Shown here in pieces: positions 45,063 through 57,770 of a DNA stretch of 64,000 bases (position 1 is the stretch's first letter; each line of letters opens with the position of its first letter). Below the pieces are notes generated by a model. That model was not told the origin of the DNA. It saw only the letters and a list, made by a program, of their open reading frames with translations, and ran no database searches. The position numbers and the translations under genes are program-made. Origin of the DNA: Agromyces intestinalis (GTDB taxonomy: Bacteria > Actinomycetota > Actinomycetes > Actinomycetales > Microbacteriaceae); assembly GCF_008365295.1 (NCBI RefSeq), contig NZ_CP043505.1, forward strand, positions 3,658,001 through 3,722,000, written 5' to 3'.

Positions 45063-46739
45063 ATGACTGCTTCCGAGCCGCGCACCCCCACCGCTGTCGA
45101 TCGCGTCGCCGAGACGTGGGTCGACACCCTCGTCGACCTCGACCCGACCGTCGGCACCTACATCGGCCGCACCGACGCCGACGACCGACTCGGCGACTAT
45201 TCGCCGGCCGGTCATGAGACGCTCGTGGCCGCCACGAAGGCTGCCCTCGCTGCGCTCGAGTCGGCCGAACCGGCCGACGAGGTCGACGAGGTCACGCGTG
45301 CCGACCTGGGCGCCGAGCTCCGGCTCGTGATCGAGCGACACGAGGCGGGCCAGCACCTGCGCGACCTCAACGTCATCGCGAGTCCCGCGCAAGAGATCCG
45401 CGACGTGTTCGACCTCATGCCCACGGCGTCGACCGACGACTGGGAGCGCATCCGCGCTCGGCTCGACGCGGTGCCGGGCGCCATCGCCGGCTACGTGGAG
45501 ACGTTGCGACTCGGGGTCGACTCCGGCGCGACACCCGCCCGGCGCCAGGTGCGCGAGGTCGTCGCGCAGGTGCGGCGGCACGCCGCTCCCGACGGCTTCT
45601 TCGCGCACTTCGCCGCGAGTGCGGTGCCGTCCGAGGGTGAGTTGCCGGCCAGCCTCGCGCGCGAGCTCGGCGATGCGGCCGGGCGTGCCGCGGTGGCGTA
45701 CGAGCAGCTCGCGGGTTTCCTCGCCGACGAGCTCGAGCCCGCCGCCCGCGAGACCGACGGGGTCGGTCGCGACCTCTACGCACTCGAGTCGCGCCGCTTC
45801 CTCGGCGCCGCGATCGACCTCGACGAGACGTACGAATGGGGGCTCGACGAGCTCGCCCGCATGGTCGACGAGCAGGACCGCACCGCGCGCGAGGTGCTGC
45901 CCGGGGCATCCGTGGCCGAAGCGGTCGCGCATCTCGAAGCCGACCCGGCCCGCAAGCTCCGCGGCACCGACGCCCTCCAGCGCTGGATGCAGCAGACGAG
46001 CGATCGCGCCGTCGCCGAGCTGGGGGCGATCCAGTTCGACATCCCCGCCGAGATCCGCACGCTCGAGTGCATGATCGCTCCGACCCACGAGGGCGGCATC
46101 TATTACACCGGCCCGAGCGACGACTTCAGCCGGCCGGGGCGCATGTGGTGGTCGGTGCCCGAGGGCGTGACCGAGTTCGACACCTGGCGCGAACTCACGA
46201 CGGTCTACCACGAGGGCGTGCCCGGGCATCACCTGCAGATCGGGCAGGCGGTGGTCAACCGCGGCAAGCTCAACACCTGGCGCCGGCAGCTGGCCGGCAC
46301 GTCGGGCCACGCCGAGGGGTGGGCGCTGTACGCCGAGCGCCTGATGGAAGAGCTCGGCTACCTCGCCGATCCGGCCGACCGGCTCGGCATGCTCGACGGC
46401 CAGCGCATGCGCGCCGCGCGCGTGGTGCTCGACATCGGCGTGCACCTCGGCAAGCCCCGCCCCGACGGCGAAGGCGCGTGGACGGCCGAGTACGCGCTCG
46501 ACTTCATGCGCAGCAACGTGCAGATGGACGACGCGTTCGTGCGATTCGAGGTCAACCGCTACCTCGGGTGGCCCGGGCAGGCGCCCTCGTACAAGGTCGG
46601 CCAGCGCATCTGGGAGCAGCTGCGCGATGACGCGAAGGCACGCGCGGGTGCTGCGTTCGACATCCGCGACTTCCACCGTCGGGCGCTCGACCTCGGCGGC
46701 GTGGGGCTCGACACGTTGCGCCGGGCACTGCTCTCCTGA
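45063..46739 (+). CDS. DUF885-family putative metallopeptidase
   Basis: A 558-residue soluble protein. The motif YHEGVPGHHLQ (about 383-393) is the H-E-G-x-P-G-H-H signature of the DUF885 family and looks like a zinc-binding metallopeptidase site; ETYEWGLDELARMVDEQ and GTSGHAEGWALYAERLMEELG (second metal-ligand-like HxEGWA) are also typical. No signal peptide or membrane helix is seen, so it should be cytoplasmic. Substrate is unknown. It lies between polA and rpsA as a single gene with its own leaderless promoter. The family call is strong; peptidase activity is inferred. Confidence 0.85.
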   Translation: MTASEPRTPTAVDRVAETWVDTLVDLDPTVGTYIGRTDADDRLGDYSPAGHETLVAATKAALAALESAEPADEVDEVTRADLGAELRLVIERHEAGQHLRDLNVIASPAQEIRDVFDLMPTASTDDWERIRARLDAVPGAIAGYVETLRLGVDSGATPARRQVREVVAQVRRHAAPDGFFAHFAASAVPSEGELPASLARELGDAAGRAAVAYEQLAGFLADELEPAARETDGVGRDLYALESRRFLGAAIDLDETYEWGLDELARMVDEQDRTAREVLPGASVAEAVAHLEADPARKLRGTDALQRWMQQTSDRAVAELGAIQFDIPAEIRTLECMIAPTHEGGIYYTGPSDDFSRPGRMWWSVPEGVTEFDTWRELTTVYHEGVPGHHLQIGQAVVNRGKLNTWRRQLAGTSGHAEGWALYAERLMEELGYLADPADRLGMLDGQRMRAARVVLDIGVHLGKPRPDGEGAWTAEYALDFMRSNVQMDDAFVRFEVNRYLGWPGQAPSYKVGQRIWEQLRDDAKARAGAAFDIRDFHRRALDLGGVGLDTLRRALLS

Positions 46740-46779
46740 GGGTGCCGAAGCGGGGGAGCGGTGGCGGCCGACCGGTCGG

Positions 46780-46828
46780 TTGCCGCCCGCCCCCCGTTTC
46801 CGTTAGGATGGAACGTCACTCGTGTGAC
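46780..46828 (+). promoter_or_regulatory. rpsA promoter and leader
   Basis: TTGCCG (46780-46785) and TAGGAT (46804-46809) with an 18-base spacer form the best complete sigma-A-like promoter in the window. A start near 46816 gives a leader of about 98 bases that begins with a hairpin GTCAC/GTGAC (46815-46828, loop TCGT), followed by an A-rich segment (46850s) and a GGAG ribosome site at 46900-46903. A second -10-like GATACT lies at 46886. S1 represses its own translation in E. coli; whether this leader mediates that is unknown. Confidence 0.6.
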
Positions 46829-46913
46829 ATCCATGTCCGCTGCCCATCGCGGAAAAACACACACCAGCTCGAACCGCGAGGGCCCGATACTGTCCATTCG
46901 GAGCATCCACTAC

Positions 46914-48365
46914 ATGACCACCGTAACGACCAAGGCACCCAAGCAGGTCGCGATCAACGACATCGGATCTGCTGACGATTTCCTCGCCGCGGTCGAGAAG
47001 ACGCTCAAGTTCTTCAACGACGGCGACCTCATCGAGGGCACCGTCGTGAAGATCGACCGCGACGAGGTTCTCCTCGACGTCGGCTACAAGACCGAGGGTG
47101 TCATTCCCTCGCGTGAGCTTTCCATCAAGCACGACGTCGACCCCTCCGAGGTCGTCGAGGTCGGCGACACCGTCGAGGCCCTGGTTCTCCAGAAGGAGGA
47201 CAAGGAGGGTCGGCTCATCCTGTCGAAGAAGCGCGCCCAGTACGAGCGCGCCTGGGGCGACGTGGAGAAGATCAAGGAGAACGACGGCGTCGTGACCGGT
47301 TCGGTCATCGAGGTCGTCAAGGGCGGCCTCATCGTCGACATCGGTCTTCGCGGCTTCCTCCCGGCCTCGCTCATCGAGCTGCGCCGCGTTCGCGACCTCA
47401 CCCCCTACCTCGGCCAGGAGCTCGAGGCGAAGATCCTCGAGCTCGACAAGAACCGCAACAACGTGGTGCTCTCGCGTCGTGCGCTCCTCGAGCAGACCCA
47501 GTCGGAGTCGCGTTCGACGTTCCTCGCGAACCTCCACCCGGGCCAGGTGCGCAAGGGTGTCATCTCCTCGATCGTCAACTTCGGTGCGTTCGTCGACCTG
47601 GGCGGCGTGGACGGCCTCGTGCACGTCTCCGAGCTCTCGTGGAAGCACATCGAGCACGCCAGCGAGGTCGTCGAGGTCGGCCAGGAGGTCACCGTCGAGG
47701 TGCTCTCGGTCGAGCTCGACCGCGAGCGCGTCTCGCTCTCGCTCAAGGCGACGCAGGAAGACCCCTGGCAGGTCTTCGCGCGCACGCACGCGATCGGCCA
47801 GGTCACCCCGGGCAAGGTCACGAAGCTGGTTCCGTTCGGTGCGTTCGTTCGCGTCGCCGACGGCATCGAGGGCCTCGTGCACATCTCGGAGCTGTCGGGT
47901 CGTCACGTCGAGCTCGCCGAGCAGGTCGTGTCGGTCGGCGAAGAGGTCTTCGTCAAGGTCATCGACATCGACCTCGAGCGTCGCCGCATCTCGCTCTCGC
48001 TGAAGCAGGCGAACGAGGGCGTCGACCCCGAGGGCACCGAGTTCGACCCGGCGCTCTACGGCATGCTCACCGAGTACGACGAGCAGGGCAACTACAAGTT
48101 CCCCGAGGGCTTCGACCCCGAGACGAACGAGTGGCGCGAGGGCTTCGACGCCGAGCGCGAGAAGTGGGAGCAGGAGTACGCTGCAGCCCAGGCTCGCTGG
48201 GAGGCGCACAAGAAGCAGGTCGCCGCGTCGCAGGCCGCTCAGGTCGCCGACGACTCGTTCTCGTCGGGTACCTCGAGCTACTCGAGCGACTCGGCTGCGA
48301 GCGGCACCCTCGCCGACGACGCGTCGCTCGCGGCGCTGCGCGAGAAGCTCTCGAGCAACAACTGA
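46914..48365 (+). CDS. rpsA: 30S ribosomal protein S1
   Basis: RNA-binding ribosomal protein that helps dock structured mRNAs. It has 483 residues from ATG 46914 (GGAG ten bases upstream), beginning MTTVTTKAPKQVAINDIGSA. Four S1 (OB) domains are visible at about 38-107 (EGTVVKIDRDEVLLDVGYKT), 125-190 (GSVIEVVKGGLIVDIGLRGF), 207-280 (RKGVISSIVNFGAFVDLGG) and 294-365 (GKVTKLVPFGAFVRVADG), then a Glu/Trp-rich segment and a Ser-rich tail. Four domains is the usual actinobacterial form; E. coli has six. Codons include more GTC/GTT than neighbours, as expected of a highly expressed gene. Confidence 0.97.
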   Translation: MTTVTTKAPKQVAINDIGSADDFLAAVEKTLKFFNDGDLIEGTVVKIDRDEVLLDVGYKTEGVIPSRELSIKHDVDPSEVVEVGDTVEALVLQKEDKEGRLILSKKRAQYERAWGDVEKIKENDGVVTGSVIEVVKGGLIVDIGLRGFLPASLIELRRVRDLTPYLGQELEAKILELDKNRNNVVLSRRALLEQTQSESRSTFLANLHPGQVRKGVISSIVNFGAFVDLGGVDGLVHVSELSWKHIEHASEVVEVGQEVTVEVLSVELDRERVSLSLKATQEDPWQVFARTHAIGQVTPGKVTKLVPFGAFVRVADGIEGLVHISELSGRHVELAEQVVSVGEEVFVKVIDIDLERRRISLSLKQANEGVDPEGTEFDPALYGMLTEYDEQGNYKFPEGFDPETNEWREGFDAEREKWEQEYAAAQARWEAHKKQVAASQAAQVADDSFSSGTSSYSSDSAASGTLADDASLAALREKLSSNN

Positions 48366-48399
48366 TCGCGTCGGGCGCATGGCGCTCGCACGATGAAAC

Positions 48400-48431
48400 G
48401 GAAGGCCGGTCCCGCTCGGGGCCGGCCTTCC
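48400..48431. terminator. Bidirectional terminator between rpsA and the DUF4126 gene
   Basis: GGAAGGCCGG (48400-48409) pairs with CCGGCCTTCC (48422-48431), and an inner CCCG/CGGG extends the stem after one mismatch. It is placed between two convergent genes, only six bases from the end of the minus-strand one. Confidence 0.88.
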
Positions 48432-48437
48432 GGCGTC

Positions 48438-49064
48438 TCAGGCGACGGGTTCGGAACCAGGTGACGGGTCCGGCGCGTCGGGTTCGGCGCGACGGCGGCG
48501 ACGACGGCGGATGACGCGGATCGCGACGAACACGATCCCGGCGATCCCGGCGATCACGAGCAGCGGCACGAGGATCGCGGCGAACGAGAGCGCGACCGAC
48601 GAGGCATCCTCGGCCGCACTGACGAGGGGTGCGCCGAGCCCGAAGGTCGCGGCGTTCACGACCGGCCGCGCGACGGCCTTCAGCAGGTGCACGGCCAATG
48701 CCAGCGCGGCTCCGATCGCGATCGGCACCCACTGGTTGGATGCGAAGAAGGCGGCGGGGTCGGTGACGGCGACCGTCGTGGCGGTCGTGCCCGATCCGAA
48801 CGCGAAACCGCCGGCCGTCGGGCGCACGACGGTCTGGATGACGTCGTTCACGTGATCGAAGCTCGGGATCTTGTCGGCGATCACCTCGGCGACGAGCAGG
48901 ACCACGAGGATGAGCAGCACCCATTCGTTCGACAGCCACGCCCAGGCCGACGGCAGTTCGACCAGGCCGGTGAACCGGTCGAGGGCGCCGAGCAGTACGA
49001 GCGGGATCCACGCGTTGAGTCCGGCGGCCAGCGCGAGGCCCGCGCCGGTGAGCAGTTCGAGCAT
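48438..49064 (-). CDS. DUF4126 family membrane protein
   Basis: A 208-residue membrane protein on the minus strand. It begins LLTGAGLALAAGLNAWIPL, with the glycine-rich G-x-N-A first helix typical of DUF4126. There are about five hydrophobic segments, including WVLLILVVLLVAEVIAD, VPIAIGAALALAVHLLKAVA and AAILVPLLVIAGIAGIVFVAI. VADKIPSFDHVNDVIQ-type sequence, with charged residues between helices, is shared across the family. A basic stretch RVIRRRRRRR and a short acidic tail end the protein. GGGAGG lies eight bases before the ATG. Function is unknown. Confidence 0.85.
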   Translation of the reverse strand: MLELLTGAGLALAAGLNAWIPLVLLGALDRFTGLVELPSAWAWLSNEWVLLILVVLLVAEVIADKIPSFDHVNDVIQTVVRPTAGGFAFGSGTTATTVAVTDPAAFFASNQWVPIAIGAALALAVHLLKAVARPVVNAATFGLGAPLVSAAEDASSVALSFAAILVPLLVIAGIAGIVFVAIRVIRRRRRRRAEPDAPDPSPGSEPVA

Positions 49065-49120
49065 GACGGATGCCTCCCGCCCACGAGTCTCGCACGCGAG
49101 GTCGCCGCGACGACCCCGGG

Positions 49121-49126
49121 TAGAGT
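49121..49126 (+). promoter_or_regulatory. Predicted -10 box (TAGAGT) for leaderless coaE
   Basis: TAGAGT ends six bases before GTG 49133, with no Shine-Dalgarno site in between. It lies in the divergent gap with the DUF4126 gene. Confidence 0.5.
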
Positions 49127-49132
49127 GGCGGC

Positions 49133-49747
49133 GTGTACCTGATCGGCCTCACCGGCGGCATCGCGTCGGGCAAGTCCACCGTCGCCCGCCGCCTCTACGA
49201 GCACGGCGCCGTCCACATCGACGCCGACCAGTTGGCGCGCAAGGTCGTCGAGCCGGGCACGCCCGCGTTGGCCGCCATCGTCGAGGCGTTCGGGCCGGGC
49301 GTGCTGCACGGCGACGGGTCACTCGATCGCGCGAAGCTCGGCGGGATCGTGTTCGGCGACGCCGCCGCGTTGGCCCGGCTGAACGGCATCGTGCACCCGG
49401 CGGTACGGGAGCTGTCGGGCAGGCTGATCGCGAAGGCCGAGGCCGAGGACCCCGAGGCCGTGGTCGTCTACGACGTGCCGCTGCTGGTCGAGGCCCAGGT
49501 CGACCATCCGTTCGATCTCATCGTCGTGACGGATGCGCCGCGACGCGCTCAGGTCGCGCGACTCGTACAGGAGCGCGGGCTCGAACCGGCGCACGCCGAA
49601 GCGCGCGTCGACGCGCAGGTCGACCCCGAGACCCGCAAGTCGATCGCCGACGTGGTGATCGACACGGGCGGCACGCTCGCGCACACCATGAGCCAGGCCG
49701 ACGCGCTGTGGGCCCGCATCCGGGCCGAGCAGCGGGCGCGCGGCTGA
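49133..49747 (+). CDS. coaE: Dephospho-CoA kinase
   Basis: Last step of CoA synthesis. It has 204 residues. The P-loop [12 protein letters not shown] is at about 4-15, [15 protein letters not shown] follows, and [18 protein letters not shown] is the lid/core segment. It is the short form: the C-terminal UPF0157 domain fused to CoaE in mycobacteria is absent. The start is GTG 49133. It is followed by uvrB after 109 bases. Confidence 0.96.
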   Translation: MYLIGLTGGIASGKSTVARRLYEHGAVHIDADQLARKVVEPGTPALAAIVEAFGPGVLHGDGSLDRAKLGGIVFGDAAALARLNGIVHPAVRELSGRLIAKAEAEDPEAVVVYDVPLLVEAQVDHPFDLIVVTDAPRRAQVARLVQERGLEPAHAEARVDAQVDPETRKSIADVVIDTGGTLAHTMSQADALWARIRAEQRARG

Positions 49748-49843
49748 GGCGCTCGATCCCGAGTTCGCTCCCGTGCTCGCGTGGTCGCCGCCGTCGGCGC
49801 TCCGCCGGCGGCGAACGCCGGGAGTCGTGTCGGTGGGCCTTCC

Positions 49844-49849
49844 TACACT
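49844..49849 (+). promoter_or_regulatory. Predicted -10 box (TACACT) for leaderless uvrB
   Basis: TACACT ends seven bases before ATG 49857. The only purine-rich stretch (GGAAGG) is directly against the ATG, too close to be a ribosome site. No LexA-type box was found in the coaE-uvrB gap. Confidence 0.5.
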
Positions 49850-49856
49850 GGAAGGC

Positions 49857-51923
49857 ATGGAGACCACTCGTTCTGTTCGCCCGTTCGAGGTCGTCAGCGA
49901 GTACCGGCCCAGCGGCGATCAGCCTACGGCGATCGCCGACCTCGCGTCGCGCATCAACGCCGGCGAGACCGACGTGGTGCTGCTCGGCGCGACGGGCACG
50001 GGCAAGTCGGCGACGACCGCTTGGCTCATCGAGCAGGTGCAGCGTCCGACGCTCGTGCTCGCGCACAACAAGACGCTTGCCGCGCAGCTGGCGAACGAGT
50101 TCCGCGAGCTGATGCCGAACAACGCGGTCGAGTACTTCGTGTCCTACTACGACTACTACCAGCCCGAGGCGTACGTGCCGCAGACCGATACCTTCATCGA
50201 GAAGGATTCGTCGATCAACGCCGAGGTCGAGCGGTTGCGCCACTCGACCACGAACTCGCTCCTCAGCCGGCGCGACGTCGTGGTGGTTTCGACGGTGTCG
50301 TGCATCTACGGCCTCGGCACGCCCGAAGAGTACCTGAATGCGATGATGCCGCTGCAGGTCGGGCAGCGGGTCGATCGCGACTGGCTCATCCGCAAGTTCG
50401 TGTCGATGCAATACCAGCGCAACGACGTCGACTTCTCGCGCGGCAACTTCCGGGTGCGCGGCGACACCATCGAGATCATCCCGGTCTACGAAGAGCGAGC
50501 CATCCGCATCGAGATGTTCGGCGACGAGATCGAGGCGCTCTACAGCCTGCACCCGCTGACCGGGCAGGTGCTCGAGCGGCTCGACGCCGTGCCGGTGTTC
50601 CCGGGGTCGCACTACGTCGCGTCCACCGACGTCATGCAGCGGGCGATCGGCACCATTCGCGACGAACTCGACGAACGTCTGCAGGAGCTCGAGCGCGAGG
50701 GCAAGCTGCTCGAGGCGCAGCGCCTGCGCATGCGCACCACGTTCGACCTCGAGATGATGGAGCAGATCGGCTTCTGCTCGGGCATCGAGAACTACTCCCG
50801 GCACATCGACGGCCGCATGGCGGGCGAGCCCCCGCACTGCCTGCTCGACTACTTCCCCGACGACTTCCTCGTGGTCATCGACGAGTCGCACGTCACCGTG
50901 CCGCAGATCGGGTCGATGTACGAGGGCGACTCGTCGCGCAAGCGCACCCTCGTCGAGCACGGGTTCCGCCTGCCGAGCGCGCTCGACAACCGACCGCTCC
51001 GGTGGGACGAGTTCAAGGCCCGCGTCGGGCAGACCGTGTACCTCTCGGCCACGCCCGGCCGGTACGAGATGGGCGTCGCCGACGGCGTGGTCGAGCAGAT
51101 CATCCGCCCGACCGGGCTCATCGACCCCGAGATCGTGGTGAAGCCGTCGAAGGGGCAGATCGACGATCTGCTCGAAGAGATCCGGGTGCGGTCCGACCGC
51201 GATGAGCGCGTGCTCGTCACGACGCTGACGAAGAAGATGGCCGAAGAACTCACCGACTTCCTCTCCGAGGCGGGCGTTCGGGTCCGGTACCTCCACTCCG
51301 ACGTCGACACGCTGCGCCGGGTCGAACTGCTCACCGAACTGCGCGCCGGCGTCTACGACGTGCTGGTCGGCATCAACCTGCTCCGCGAGGGGCTCGACCT
51401 CCCCGAGGTCTCGCTGGTGGCGATCCTCGACGCCGACAAAGAGGGCTTCCTGCGGTCGTCGACGTCGCTCATCCAGACAATCGGGCGTGCGGCACGCAAT
51501 GTGTCGGGCCAGGTGCACATGTACGCCGACGTGATGACCGACTCGATGCACAACGCGATCGAAGAGACCAATCGCCGCCGCGAGAAGCAGGTCGAGTACA
51601 ACCGGGTCAACGGTATCGACCCGCAGCCGCTGCGCAAGCGCATCGCCGATATCACCGAGGTGCTCGCACGTGAAGAGGCAGACACCGCAAAGCTGCTCGC
51701 GGGCCGTGACGCGAAGGCCAAGTCGCCCGTGCCGAACCTTCGTCGCGAGGGCATCGCCGCCGAGGGCGCGAACGACCTCGAAGATCTCATCCGCGATCTC
51801 AACGATCAGATGCTCGTCGCGGCGGGGGAGTTGAAGTTCGAGCTCGCTGCGCGCCTGCGCGACGAGGTCTCCGAGCTCAAGCGCGAGCTTCGGCAGATGG
51901 AGAAGGCCGGGCACCTCGGGTGA
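49857..51923 (+). CDS. uvrB: UvrABC excinuclease subunit B
   Basis: Damage-verifying helicase-like subunit of nucleotide excision repair. It has 688 residues. Walker A GATGTGKS is at 44-51, and the beta-hairpin [12 protein letters not shown] is intact. [12 protein letters not shown] gives the DEAH-like box; helicase motifs include [20 protein letters not shown] and [11 protein letters not shown]-terminal UVR domain (about 645-680, [20 protein letters not shown]) binds UvrC. ATG 49857 is chosen on the family N-terminus and the leaderless pattern. Confidence 0.98.
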   Translation: METTRSVRPFEVVSEYRPSGDQPTAIADLASRINAGETDVVLLGATGTGKSATTAWLIEQVQRPTLVLAHNKTLAAQLANEFRELMPNNAVEYFVSYYDYYQPEAYVPQTDTFIEKDSSINAEVERLRHSTTNSLLSRRDVVVVSTVSCIYGLGTPEEYLNAMMPLQVGQRVDRDWLIRKFVSMQYQRNDVDFSRGNFRVRGDTIEIIPVYEERAIRIEMFGDEIEALYSLHPLTGQVLERLDAVPVFPGSHYVASTDVMQRAIGTIRDELDERLQELEREGKLLEAQRLRMRTTFDLEMMEQIGFCSGIENYSRHIDGRMAGEPPHCLLDYFPDDFLVVIDESHVTVPQIGSMYEGDSSRKRTLVEHGFRLPSALDNRPLRWDEFKARVGQTVYLSATPGRYEMGVADGVVEQIIRPTGLIDPEIVVKPSKGQIDDLLEEIRVRSDRDERVLVTTLTKKMAEELTDFLSEAGVRVRYLHSDVDTLRRVELLTELRAGVYDVLVGINLLREGLDLPEVSLVAILDADKEGFLRSSTSLIQTIGRAARNVSGQVHMYADVMTDSMHNAIEETNRRREKQVEYNRVNGIDPQPLRKRIADITEVLAREEADTAKLLAGRDAKAKSPVPNLRREGIAAEGANDLEDLIRDLNDQMLVAAGELKFELAARLRDEVSELKRELRQMEKAGHLG

Positions 51924-51963
51924 TGCGGCCGGCGAGGGAGCCGACCCCGAGTCGGCGAGGTAC

Positions 51964-51979
51964 TCGAACGGATGTTCGG
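51964..51979 (+). promoter_or_regulatory. LexA (SOS) box upstream of uvrA
   Basis: TCGAACGGATGTTCGG matches the actinobacterial/Gram-positive SOS box (TCGAAC-N4-GTTCGA, often with T before GTTCG) at all but the last base. It is an inverted repeat CGAAC/GTTCG centred about 50 bases upstream of the uvrA -10 box. A 6-bp hairpin (51939-51955) lies just before it at the end of the uvrB unit. Confidence 0.8.
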
Positions 51980-52021
51980 GTGACGCGCGAGCGCTCTCAG
52001 CCGGATGTCGGAAGGGGTTCG

Positions 52022-52027
52022 TAGACT
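52022..52027 (+). promoter_or_regulatory. Predicted -10 box (TAGACT) for leaderless uvrA
   Basis: TAGACT ends six bases before GTG 52034 and three before ATG 52031. The spacing used elsewhere in the window (6-7) favours GTG 52034 as both transcript and translation start. Confidence 0.5.
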
Positions 52028-52033
52028 CGTATG

Positions 52034-54925
<2,892 letters not shown>

Positions 54926-54927
54926 CC

Positions 54928-56835
54928 GTGGCGAACACCGTCCCGTATCGTCCGAAGGCGGGGGAGATCCCCACCGAGCCCGGCGTGTACCGCTTCCGCG
55001 ACGCCGACGGTCGCGTGCTCTACGTCGGCAAGGCCAAGAACCTTCGCGCTCGGCTGTCGAACTACTTCGCGCCCCTGCATACGCTGCACGAACGCACCCG
55101 GCGCATGGTGACCACGGCGACCTCGGTCGAGTGGACGGTCGTCGCCAGCGACGTCGAGTCGCTGAACCTCGAGATCACGTGGATCAACGAGTGGAAGCCC
55201 CCGTTCAACGTGCGCTTCAAGGACGACAAGTCCTACCCGTACCTCGTGGTGACGATGGCCGACGAGGCGCCCCGGGCGATGGTCACCCGTAAGCGCTCCA
55301 TCCCGGGCGCCCGCTATTTCGGCCCCTACCCGAAGATGTGGGCGATCACGGACATGCTCGACATCCTGATCCGCATGTTCCCGATCCGCACGTGCAAAGA
55401 CAGCGACTACCGGCGTGCGATGGCCTCGGGCAAGCCGTGCTTCGCCGGGCAGATCGGCCGATGCTTCGGGCCGTGCTCGCAGAAGGTCACGCTCGAGGAG
55501 CACCGGGCGAACGTCGACCGGTTCGTCGCGTTCATGCAGAACCAGGATCCGCGCATCGTGAGCGAACTCGAGCGCGAGATGCGAGCTGCGGCAGCGGTGC
55601 AGGACTACGAGACCGCGGCGCGGCGTCGAGATCAGCTGCAGGCCGCCAACGCCTTCTTCGAGAAGAGCGCCATGGTGCTCGGAGAACGCGTCGACCTCGA
55701 CGTGTTCGGCATCGAGCACGACGAGCTCGCGGCCGCGGTGCACCTCTTCATCGTGCGAGGCGGGAGGGTCCGCGGTGAGCGGTCGTGGACGGTCGACAAA
55801 GAGCTCGACGTCCCCCTCGCCGACCTCGTCGACTCGGTCCTCCAGAACGCGTACGGCGACGGCATCGTGCCGCCGGCCGAGGTGGTCGTGCCCGAGCTCC
55901 CCGACGATGCCGCCGCGGTCGAGACCTGGCTGACGGGTCTGGCGGGGCGTCGGGTGCGCCTGCGTGCGGCGCAGCGCGGCGACAAGGCGGCGCTGCTGGC
56001 CACGGCCACGCAGAACGCCAAGCAGACGCTGATGCGATACAAGACCCAACGCAGCACCGACTTCACCACACGCTCACGTGCCCTCGAAGACATCCAGGAG
56101 GCGCTCGGCATGGCCGAGGCCCCGCTGCGCATCGAGTGCTTCGACGTCTCGCACCTGTCGGGAACGAACATCGTCGCCTCGATGGTCGTCTTCGAAGACG
56201 GTCTGCCGCGAAAAGACGAGTACCGTCGGTTCACCATTCCGGCGTCCAGCGACGACACCGACTCGATCCACCAGGTACTGACCCGGCGGCTCGCCTACCT
56301 CTCGCCGCGTGACGGGGCCGAGGCATCCGATTCGCCCGAGGCATCCGACGACCCCGCCGTGACGGGCAAGCGCGCGAAGTTCGCCTACCGGCCGAATCTG
56401 CTCGTCGTCGATGGCGGGCAGCCGCAGGTCGCGGCCGCCGCGCGGGCGCTGCGCGAGTCGGGTGTCACGGGTATCGCGCTGTGCGGCATCGCGAAGCGCC
56501 TCGAAGAGATCTGGACGCCCGACAGCGACTTCCCGGTGATCCTGCCGCGCAACTCCGATGCGCTGTTCCTGTTCCAGCGCGTACGCGACGAGGCTCACCG
56601 CTTCGCCATCACGCACCAGCGACAGCGGCGCAAGCGCGACATCTCGACCGTGCTCAGCGAGATTCCCGGTCTCGGCCCGGCGCGGGTGCGCGCGTTGCTG
56701 CGCCACTTCGGGTCGGTCACCCGCCTGAGGGCCGCTGACGAGTCCGAGATCGCCGAGGTGAAGGGCATCGGGCCCGCGCTCGCGACGGCGGTGCGGCAAC
56801 GTCTCTCCGGCGAGGTCGCCGCCGAGCGCGGCTAG
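54928..56835 (+). CDS. uvrC: UvrABC excinuclease subunit C
   Basis: Makes both incisions in nucleotide excision repair. It has 635 residues. The GIY-YIG nuclease domain (about 14-95) has [20 protein letters not shown], in which the motif reads GVY-YVG. A UVR domain lies near 205-240 ([13 protein letters not shown]), and the RNase H-like nuclease domain includes [20 protein letters not shown] and VDGGQPQ. Two helix-hairpin-helix motifs end the protein ([31 protein letters not shown]). A Ser/Asp/Glu-rich insertion near 465 ([12 protein letters not shown]) contains two GGCATCCG octamers. Start GTG 54928 is two bases after uvrA. The TAG stop forms the first half of the rapZ -10 box. Confidence 0.96.
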   Translation: MANTVPYRPKAGEIPTEPGVYRFRDADGRVLYVGKAKNLRARLSNYFAPLHTLHERTRRMVTTATSVEWTVVASDVESLNLEITWINEWKPPFNVRFKDDKSYPYLVVTMADEAPRAMVTRKRSIPGARYFGPYPKMWAITDMLDILIRMFPIRTCKDSDYRRAMASGKPCFAGQIGRCFGPCSQKVTLEEHRANVDRFVAFMQNQDPRIVSELEREMRAAAAVQDYETAARRRDQLQAANAFFEKSAMVLGERVDLDVFGIEHDELAAAVHLFIVRGGRVRGERSWTVDKELDVPLADLVDSVLQNAYGDGIVPPAEVVVPELPDDAAAVETWLTGLAGRRVRLRAAQRGDKAALLATATQNAKQTLMRYKTQRSTDFTTRSRALEDIQEALGMAEAPLRIECFDVSHLSGTNIVASMVVFEDGLPRKDEYRRFTIPASSDDTDSIHQVLTRRLAYLSPRDGAEASDSPEASDDPAVTGKRAKFAYRPNLLVVDGGQPQVAAAARALRESGVTGIALCGIAKRLEEIWTPDSDFPVILPRNSDALFLFQRVRDEAHRFAITHQRQRRKRDISTVLSEIPGLGPARVRALLRHFGSVTRLRAADESEIAEVKGIGPALATAVRQRLSGEVAAERG

Positions 56836-56838
56836 GCT
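56833..56838 (+). promoter_or_regulatory. rapZ promoter -10 box
   Basis: TAGGCT overlapping the uvrC stop codon would start transcription near 56845, with a 26-base leader containing GGGAAGGGGG (56852-56861), ten bases before ATG 56871. Confidence 0.45.
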
Positions 56839-56870
56839 GGGTGGAGGTTCCGGGAAGGGGGCGTCGACGG

Positions 56871-57746
56871 ATGGGCGAGGAGTCCGCGCAGCAGGAGCTG
56901 GTCATCGTCACCGGGATGTCTGGAGCGGGCCGTTCAACGGTGGCCGACGCGCTCGAAGACCTCGGATGGTACGTCGTCGACAACCTGCCCCCGCAGATGC
57001 TCCGTCCGCTCGTCGAGCTCGCTGAACGCGCGGGTGCATCGCTGCCGCGGATCGCCGCAGTCGTCGACATCCGCGGGCGCGACTTCTTCGCCGAGCTGCA
57101 AGACATCGTGCAGGCGCTGCGCGACGGTGTGAACGTACGGGTGATGTTCCTGGACGCATCCGACGCGGTGCTGGTGCGCCGGTTCGAGTCCGTGCGCCGG
57201 CCGCACCCGCTGCAGGGCGACGGCACGATCCTCGACGGCATCGGCGCCGAACGCGCGCGGATGCAGGCGATCCGCGAGACGGCCGACCTCATCGTCGACA
57301 CCTCCGAGCTCAACATCCACCAGCTCGCGAACCTCGTCACGGAATCGTTCGCCGAGTCGGGCCGGGCCGGCGTGCAGGTGACCGTGCTCAGCTTCGGCTT
57401 CAAATACGGGCTGCCACCCGATGCCGACCTCGTGGCCGACGCGCGGTTTCTGCCGAACCCGTTCTGGGTGCCCGAACTGCGCCCCCTCACGGGCGCCGAC
57501 CCGGCAGTCTCCGACTTCGTGCTCGGGCAGAATGGAGCATCCGAGTTCATCGCGGCCTACACCGCCGCGCTCGCTCCCGTCCTCGCCGGCTATCAGCGCG
57601 AGAACAAGCGTCACGCGACGATCGCGATCGGATGCACCGGTGGCAAGCACCGTTCGGTGGCCATCGCCCGTGAACTCGCCGCGCGCATCGCCGGACTCCC
57701 CGGCGTCGCGGTGAACGTGAAAGACCGCGACCTCGGTCGCGAATGA
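56871..57746 (+). CDS. rapZ: RapZ/YvcJ-family nucleotide-binding protein
   Basis: RNase adapter/P-loop protein; in E. coli RapZ guides RNase E to the small RNA GlmZ, while its actinobacterial role is unclear. It has 291 residues. The P-loop GMSGAGRS (15-22) has Arg where Lys is usual, a change I recall in other actinobacterial members. [21 protein letters not shown] and the C-terminal [15 protein letters not shown] are family motifs. It starts at ATG 56871 with a strong ribosome site. It is followed by whiA after 24 bases; yvcK, usually between them in actinobacteria, is missing. Confidence 0.94.
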   Translation: MGEESAQQELVIVTGMSGAGRSTVADALEDLGWYVVDNLPPQMLRPLVELAERAGASLPRIAAVVDIRGRDFFAELQDIVQALRDGVNVRVMFLDASDAVLVRRFESVRRPHPLQGDGTILDGIGAERARMQAIRETADLIVDTSELNIHQLANLVTESFAESGRAGVQVTVLSFGFKYGLPPDADLVADARFLPNPFWVPELRPLTGADPAVSDFVLGQNGASEFIAAYTAALAPVLAGYQRENKRHATIAIGCTGGKHRSVAIARELAARIAGLPGVAVNVKDRDLGRE

Positions 57747-57770
57747 CGTACGAAAGATGGGAACGACCAC

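Noticed and set aside
42252..46676. An open frame of 1474 codons on the minus strand across polA and the DUF885 gene
   Set aside because: Spans two unrelated real genes and the gap between them with low-complexity Arg/Leu/Gly/Val sequence; a codon-bias shadow.
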